Of a stretch of DNA of 9,446 nucleotides, positions 6,256 through 9,446 are shown one piece after another (position 1 is the stretch's first letter; the number at the start of each line of letters is the position of its first letter). Source of the stretch: Alphaproteobacteria bacterium (GTDB lineage: Bacteria; Pseudomonadota; Alphaproteobacteria; Micavibrionales; Micavibrionaceae); assembly GCA_020442505.1 (NCBI GenBank), contig JAGRJZ010000140.1, positions 1-9,446 on the forward strand. Reading direction: 5' to 3'. A program made the position numbers and the translations under genes. The notes under the pieces were generated by a model. It made no database searches, had not been told where the DNA came from, and saw only the letters and a program-made list of their open reading frames with translations.

Positions 6256-6627
6256 TTAACGTTCGCTGTCTGGGGTTGTTTCGGGGCCCTTTGTAGCGTC
6301 TTTTTCGGCCTCTGGCAAGCGTCTAAAGCCCACCGCCGAGTCGAAATTTCCCATGATCCGATAGAGGTTCATAAAGCCCGCCGCAATGCCGCCAAGCAGG
6401 AAAATAATCAGAAAAACCGGTTTCGTCCCCAGCGTGTTGTCCAGCATCAGACCGATAAAAGTGCCCGCACCGATCGTTACCAGCAATTCCACGCCGGCCC
6501 GCATGCCGCGGTTCATGTTGTCTCTTTCTTCGGTTTCGCGGGATTGGGCGGTCTTTTCTGATTCTTCGCGTTGTTTGAAGGAGTCGATCTTGGCAGACAG
6601 AATACGCAATTTTTCATCGTCGGTCAT
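6256..6627 (-). CDS. atpI: AtpI-type F0F1 ATP synthase assembly protein
   Basis: This small membrane protein is encoded first in F0 operons and is thought to help c-ring assembly or magnesium supply. It has 123 residues: a charged, helical N-terminal third (1-40), then two membrane helices (about 44-63 and 70-90), with AGVELLVTIGAGTFIGLMLD and GGIAAGFMNLYRIM matching the alphaproteobacterial AtpI pattern, and a polar tail. The position directly before atpB supports the call. It starts 12 bp after the corC stop, and the intervening bases on the coding strand are pyrimidine-rich (CGCCCCTTTCCC). There is therefore no ribosome site and no room for a promoter. Translation is probably coupled to corC, or a later start is used. 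Confidence 0.88.
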   Translation of the reverse strand: MTDDEKLRILSAKIDSFKQREESEKTAQSRETEERDNMNRGMRAGVELLVTIGAGTFIGLMLDNTLGTKPVFLIIFLLGGIAAGFMNLYRIMGNFDSAVGFRRLPEAEKDATKGPETTPDSER

Positions 6628-6639
6628 GGGAAAGGGGCG

Positions 6640-7524
6640 TTATTCTGGTTGCGGAACGTTCCGGATCAAAACCCGGTTCACGCGGCGTGGGTCGGCGTCC
6701 AGAACCTCGAACACCATGCCGGTCGCCTCATGGGTCAGGATCTCTCCCCGGGCGGGGATTCGTCCCGCGAGCGCGAAGATCAGCCCGCCCAGCGTATCGA
6801 TGTCTTCTCTTTCGTCGTCGTTCAGAATCTTACCGTATTTTTCCTCGAACAGGTCGATATCGACCCGGGCGTCCGCCGTGAGCGACCCATCGGGGTTCTC
6901 GACGATCTGCGGTTGATCGCCGGAATCGTACTCGTCCTCGATCTCGCCGACGATGGCTTCGACGATGTCTCCCGTGGTCACGAGACCGTCGATACCGCCG
7001 TATTCGTCGATTACCAGCACCATATGCCGGCGCTGTTGCTTCATCATCAGCATCAGGTCGATGACGGGCATAGAGGGGGAAACGATTTGCACCTCGCGCA
7101 TGAGCTGGCGCACGTTAAGCGGTTTTCCGGCCGCCAGCGTTGCCAGTACGTCCTTGATGTGGATCGTTCCGACGATCTCGTCCAGCGTTTCTTTGTAGAC
7201 CGGAAAGCGGCTGAACTGCTTTTCGATCAAGAGCGCCAGAAGATCTTCCTGCGAGGTTTCAAAGGGAATCGCGACGATGTGGGCCCGCGGGATCATGACG
7301 TCCATCACGGCCATGTCCCGGAGCTTGAGCACGTTCGCGATCAGAGTCCGTTCATGTGCGCCGACGGTGCCGGCGGGGTCGTGTTTCGTCTCCTCGATAT
7401 ATTCTTCGATGGCTTCCCGCAAAGAGGAATCGTCCTTGCTCCTCAGCAAACCGCGGAGCCAATGGGGGAGGCCGTTTTGTTCCCGCGGCTCGGGGACGGG
7501 CTTCTCGTTTATCTGTTCATTCAT
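6640..7524 (-). CDS. corC: CorC/HlyC-family CBS-domain protein (soluble)
   Basis: CorC-type proteins carry a pair of CBS domains that bind adenosyl nucleotides, and have been linked to magnesium/cobalt efflux or envelope ion homeostasis. The role is not settled. The 294-residue product lacks the transmembrane DUF21 part of larger relatives. It has a first CBS domain at about 74-132 (VMDVMIPRAHIVAIP, FSRFPVYKETLDEIVGTIHIKDVL) and a second at about 139-196 (RRHMVLVIDEYGGIDGLVT, the family signature). The CorC_HlyC domain spans about 207-291 (DIDTLGGLIFALAGRIPARGE). The ATG at 7524 has no clear Shine-Dalgarno site. It follows ybeY by 73 bp, where I see only a weak imperfect hairpin with no T-run. 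In many proteobacteria lnt follows corC; here atpI does. Confidence 0.93.
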   Translation of the reverse strand: MNEQINEKPVPEPREQNGLPHWLRGLLRSKDDSSLREAIEEYIEETKHDPAGTVGAHERTLIANVLKLRDMAVMDVMIPRAHIVAIPFETSQEDLLALLIEKQFSRFPVYKETLDEIVGTIHIKDVLATLAAGKPLNVRQLMREVQIVSPSMPVIDLMLMMKQQRRHMVLVIDEYGGIDGLVTTGDIVEAIVGEIEDEYDSGDQPQIVENPDGSLTADARVDIDLFEEKYGKILNDDEREDIDTLGGLIFALAGRIPARGEILTHEATGMVFEVLDADPRRVNRVLIRNVPQPE

Positions 7525-7597
7525 CGCAGGATCGTCTCTGTCTCTGTGTTTTTAGCGTTGGCGCCTCGTTGTGCTTCGAAAACGGCGCATGTCCTGT

Positions 7598-8104
7598 CTA
7601 TCGCTCCAGATAGGGATTTGCAATTCCCAAATCCTTCAGGACGGCGATTTCGAGGGTTTCCATCTCCGCCGCTTCGTCGTCATCGATGTGGTCGTGACCC
7701 AAAAGATGCAGGATCCCGTGTACGAGCAAATGGGACAAATGCGCTTCGAAGGTTTTCTGCTGTTCCGTCGCCTCGCGCGCGAGGGTTTCGTAGGCCAAAA
7801 CGACGTCCCCCAGAGGATGCAGGCCGGGCGGCGCGGCAAGGCAATCGCCGTCACCAGTGGCGAAAGACAAAACATTGGTCGGCGAATCCTTTCCGCGATA
7901 ATCCCGGTTGAGGGCTCGGATTTCGTCGTCGTCGGTCAAAACGACGCTTAGCTCCGCCTGGCTGTCCGAATTGGGCCGGGCGCGCGCCAGAACAAGCGGC
8001 ACGACACGGGCGGCGAGCGATTCAGCATCCAGATCGCCCTGCTGTGTCCAAAGCGGAGAAGAAACAAGAACGTCAATGACGGGAGCGGCGCGTGTGTCAG
8101 ACAT
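7598..8104 (-). CDS. ybeY: Endoribonuclease YbeY (rRNA maturation factor)
   Basis: YbeY is a zinc-dependent single-strand endoribonuclease used in 16S rRNA 3'-end maturation and 70S quality control in the cytoplasm. The 168-residue product has the typical length. The metal site HGILHLLGHDH gives His129, His133 and His139 (H-x3-H-x5-H). Upstream are LSVVLTDDDEIRALNRDYRG (52-71) and the conserved DSPTNVLSFA (73-82), then PLGDVVLAYET (97-107). The ATG at 8104 lies 8 nt inside the end of phoH, so the two are translationally coupled. Only a weak AAAGAA precedes it. The PhoH-YbeY pairing is conserved widely and links both to RNA metabolism. Confidence 0.96.
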   Translation of the reverse strand: MSDTRAAPVIDVLVSSPLWTQQGDLDAESLAARVVPLVLARARPNSDSQAELSVVLTDDDEIRALNRDYRGKDSPTNVLSFATGDGDCLAAPPGLHPLGDVVLAYETLAREATEQQKTFEAHLSHLLVHGILHLLGHDHIDDDEAAEMETLEIAVLKDLGIANPYLER

Positions 8105-9068
8105 TGTTCTTTCGGTATTGGTCGTAGGCCTGAATGATCTTTGTCACCAGCGGGCTACGCACGACGTCCTTGTGGGTGAAGTGGATAAAATCGATACCCT
8201 CCGTTCCCTTCAAAATGGTCGCGGCCTCGGGCAGGCCAGATTTGTCGCCGTCCGGCAGATCGGTCTGGGACGGGTCGCCCGTGATGACCATCCGGGCGTT
8301 TTCCCCCAGACGCGTCAGGGCCATCAGCATTTGCATGGAGCTGGCGTTCTGGGCCTCGTCCAGGATCACAAAGGCGTTATTCAGCGTGCGCCCGCGCATA
8401 AAGGCGAGCGGCGCGATCTCGATTTCCTCCGCAGCGATTTTCTTCTGCACCTTGTCCGCGGCCATCGCGTCGTGCAGGGAATCGTAGAGCGGACGCATAT
8501 AGGGGTCCATTTTCTCTTTCATCTCCCCCGGTAAGAAGCCAAGCCGTTCACCGGCTTCCACCGCCGGGCGAGAGAGGATAATCCGTTCGATCTCGCCTTC
8601 TTCCATCATGGCCACGGCCTGCGCGACGGCCAGATAGGTCTTGCCCGTTCCGGCCGGGCCGATACCGAAGACCATTTTATGACGCCGCATGGAGTCGATA
8701 TACTGCGCCTGAAGCGGGCCGCGCGGATGAATGGTCTTTTTGCGGGTTACGATTTTGGTGTCTGCGGAGTCCATCGTCATCGTTGAATCCTTTGTCGTTT
8801 CGTCCAGAAAGCGAAGCGCGGCGGCAACGCTGTGCGGGTCGATGTCTTGCCCCCTGGTCAGCTTGTCCCATAGCGATTCCAGGACCCTGCGGGCTTGATC
8901 AACAGCCGTGGTCGGGCCGCTGATCGTCAGTTCGTTTCCGCGGCTGACAATATGAACGCCCAGCGATTCTTCGATTGTATGCAAGTGATCATTGCGTGCG
9001 CCGTATAAAACGGGAGCCAGCCGATTGTCTTCAAAGACGATGCGTTCCTGGGCGGAGTCGGTGGATAT
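8097..9068 (-). CDS. phoH: PhoH-family ATPase (YbeZ), apparent ATA start
   Basis: This is a cytoplasmic P-loop NTPase with a KH-like N-terminal domain, functionally tied to YbeY and RNA handling. The core shows Walker A GPAGTGKT, encoded at about 8660-8637, then VEAGERLGFLPGE, Walker B FVILDEAQN, GDPSQTDLP and the C-terminal HKDVVRSPLV. Homology starts early, at RIVFEDNRLAPVLYGARNDH, but the frame contains no ATG, GTG or TTG there. The first such codon is TTG at 8984, which would drop 28 conserved-looking residues. An in-frame TAA at 9083-9081 caps the frame. An ATA codon at 9068 follows AAAGGA by 8 nt and gives 323 residues, a normal length, so I place the start there. Identity is secure and the start is inferred. 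An ATG-to-ATA change or a sequence error is the alternative. It lies 45 bp after miaB and overlaps ybeY by 8 nt. Confidence 0.9.
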   Translation of the reverse strand: MSTDSAQERIVFEDNRLAPVLYGARNDHLHTIEESLGVHIVSRGNELTISGPTTAVDQARRVLESLWDKLTRGQDIDPHSVAAALRFLDETTKDSTMTMDSADTKIVTRKKTIHPRGPLQAQYIDSMRRHKMVFGIGPAGTGKTYLAVAQAVAMMEEGEIERIILSRPAVEAGERLGFLPGEMKEKMDPYMRPLYDSLHDAMAADKVQKKIAAEEIEIAPLAFMRGRTLNNAFVILDEAQNASSMQMLMALTRLGENARMVITGDPSQTDLPDGDKSGLPEAATILKGTEGIDFIHFTHKDVVRSPLVTKIIQAYDQYRKNNV

Positions 9069-9076
9069 AGCGGGAG

Positions 9077-9082
9077 TCCTTT
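9077..9082 (-). promoter_or_regulatory. Shine-Dalgarno site supporting the ATA start of phoH
   Basis: The coding strand reads AAAGGA, with 8 nt between its last base and the in-frame ATA at 9068. This is the best ribosome site in the miaB-phoH gap. The TTG at 8984 has none before it, so the site decides the start call. Confidence 0.5.
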
Positions 9083-9113
9083 AACGAGTTGAACGGATAC
9101 CATTATCTCAGTT

Positions 9114-9446
9114 TTAGGCCCGTTTTGCAATCGTTTCCGTGGTTACGATCTCACCGCCTAGGGCGCTTTTGGTGGCCGTATCGACGGCAACATCTACGAT
9201 CTGGCCGTACAGGCGCGGAGCGGCCGCGACATAAACGGACTGGTTATGGGGGCTCCGGCCCAAAAGTTGCCCCGGTTCCCGGCCCTTGCGGTCGAACAGG
9301 ACGGGAAGGGTGCGGCCGATAAAGTTCTGATTAAAGGCGCGCGCCTGTTCGTCCAGAAGGGATTGCAGCCGTTTCAGCCGCTCCGCCATGATCTCCGGCC
9401 GGACGAGGCCCTTCATCGTGGCCGCCGGGGTGCCGGGGCGGGCCGA
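9114..9446 (-). CDS. miaB: tRNA-2-methylthio-N6-dimethylallyladenosine synthase MiaB, C-terminal part
   Basis: MiaB is a radical-SAM methylthiotransferase that modifies A37 of tRNAs reading UNN codons. Only the last 110 residues are inside the window. The first residues SARPGTPAATM match the conserved end of the radical-SAM domain (Y/F-S-x-RPGTPAA). A helix MAERLKRLQSLLDEQARAFN follows, then a TRAM RNA-binding domain: GRTLPVLFDRKGREPGQLLGRSPHNQSVYV and later LYGQIVDVAVD. The radical-SAM CxxxCxxC cluster lies outside the window, so it cannot be checked. The paralogue RimO or MtaB is less likely given the miaB-phoH-ybeY order. The stop is TAA at 9116-9114, and phoH follows on the same strand. 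Confidence 0.92.
   Translation of the reverse strand, partial: SARPGTPAATMKGLVRPEIMAERLKRLQSLLDEQARAFNQNFIGRTLPVLFDRKGREPGQLLGRSPHNQSVYVAAAPRLYGQIVDVAVDTATKSALGGEIVTTETIAKRA

Noticed and set aside
7525..7597. Possible terminator between ybeY and corC
   Set aside because: A GCGCC...GGCGC stem can be drawn, but it has a bulge and no following T-run, and the genes are co-oriented in a conserved series.
6571..7911. Plus-strand open frame of 446 codons across corC and part of ybeY
   Set aside because: It is antisense to two clearly recognised genes, its translation is rich in Arg, His and Asp without any recognisable domain, and such long shadows are common in GC-rich coding DNA.
8927..9130. 67-codon minus-strand frame spanning the miaB-phoH gap (ATG candidates at 9130 and 9103)
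   Set aside because: It overlaps the miaB end and the conserved phoH N-terminus and resembles no known protein. I considered it as a leader peptide or frameshifted phoH start, but no slippery site supports that.

Overview
This window is a gene-dense stretch of bacterial chromosome with high GC content. It most resembles an alphaproteobacterium. The ATP synthase F0 genes (atpI, atpB, atpE, b', b) stand apart from any F1 genes. There are two different b-type subunits (b' and b). The run miaB-phoH-ybeY-corC is an order well known in that class. I cannot name a genus. I found no rRNA, tRNA, CRISPR array, insertion sequence or phage gene.

Layout. Positions 1-1908 (minus strand) hold the N-terminal part of a TrpG/PabA-type glutamine amidotransferase, cut by the window edge, and upstream of it an MscS-family mechanosensitive channel. 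A 135-bp divergent gap (1909-2043) separates the channel from prfA (2044-3108, plus), which encodes release factor RF1. prfA converges on the b-subunit gene with only 3 bp between stop codons. Its likely terminator lies inside the end of that neighbour.

From 9446 down to 3112 everything is on the minus strand in one near-continuous series: miaB (partial), phoH, ybeY, corC, atpI, atpB, a periplasmic substrate-binding-protein gene, atpE, atpF' (b') and atpF (b). Gaps are mostly 2-45 bp. The exceptions are 73 bp before corC and 115 bp before atpE. The first block serves tRNA modification and rRNA/ribosome quality control. The second builds the membrane proton-channel sector of ATP synthase.

The main oddity is the 282-codon gene at 4631-5479. 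It encodes a secreted family-3 solute-binding protein and sits inside the F0 operon between subunits a and c, with no transporter permease in sight. The b' subunit also carries an apparent signal peptide and a long periplasmic N-tail, so two periplasmic elements occur within this one F0 locus. Further points are a triple 10-bp repeat upstream of atpE, a phoH reading frame whose best start is a rare ATA codon behind a good Shine-Dalgarno site, and the direct run-on from corC into atpI where lnt is the usual neighbour.
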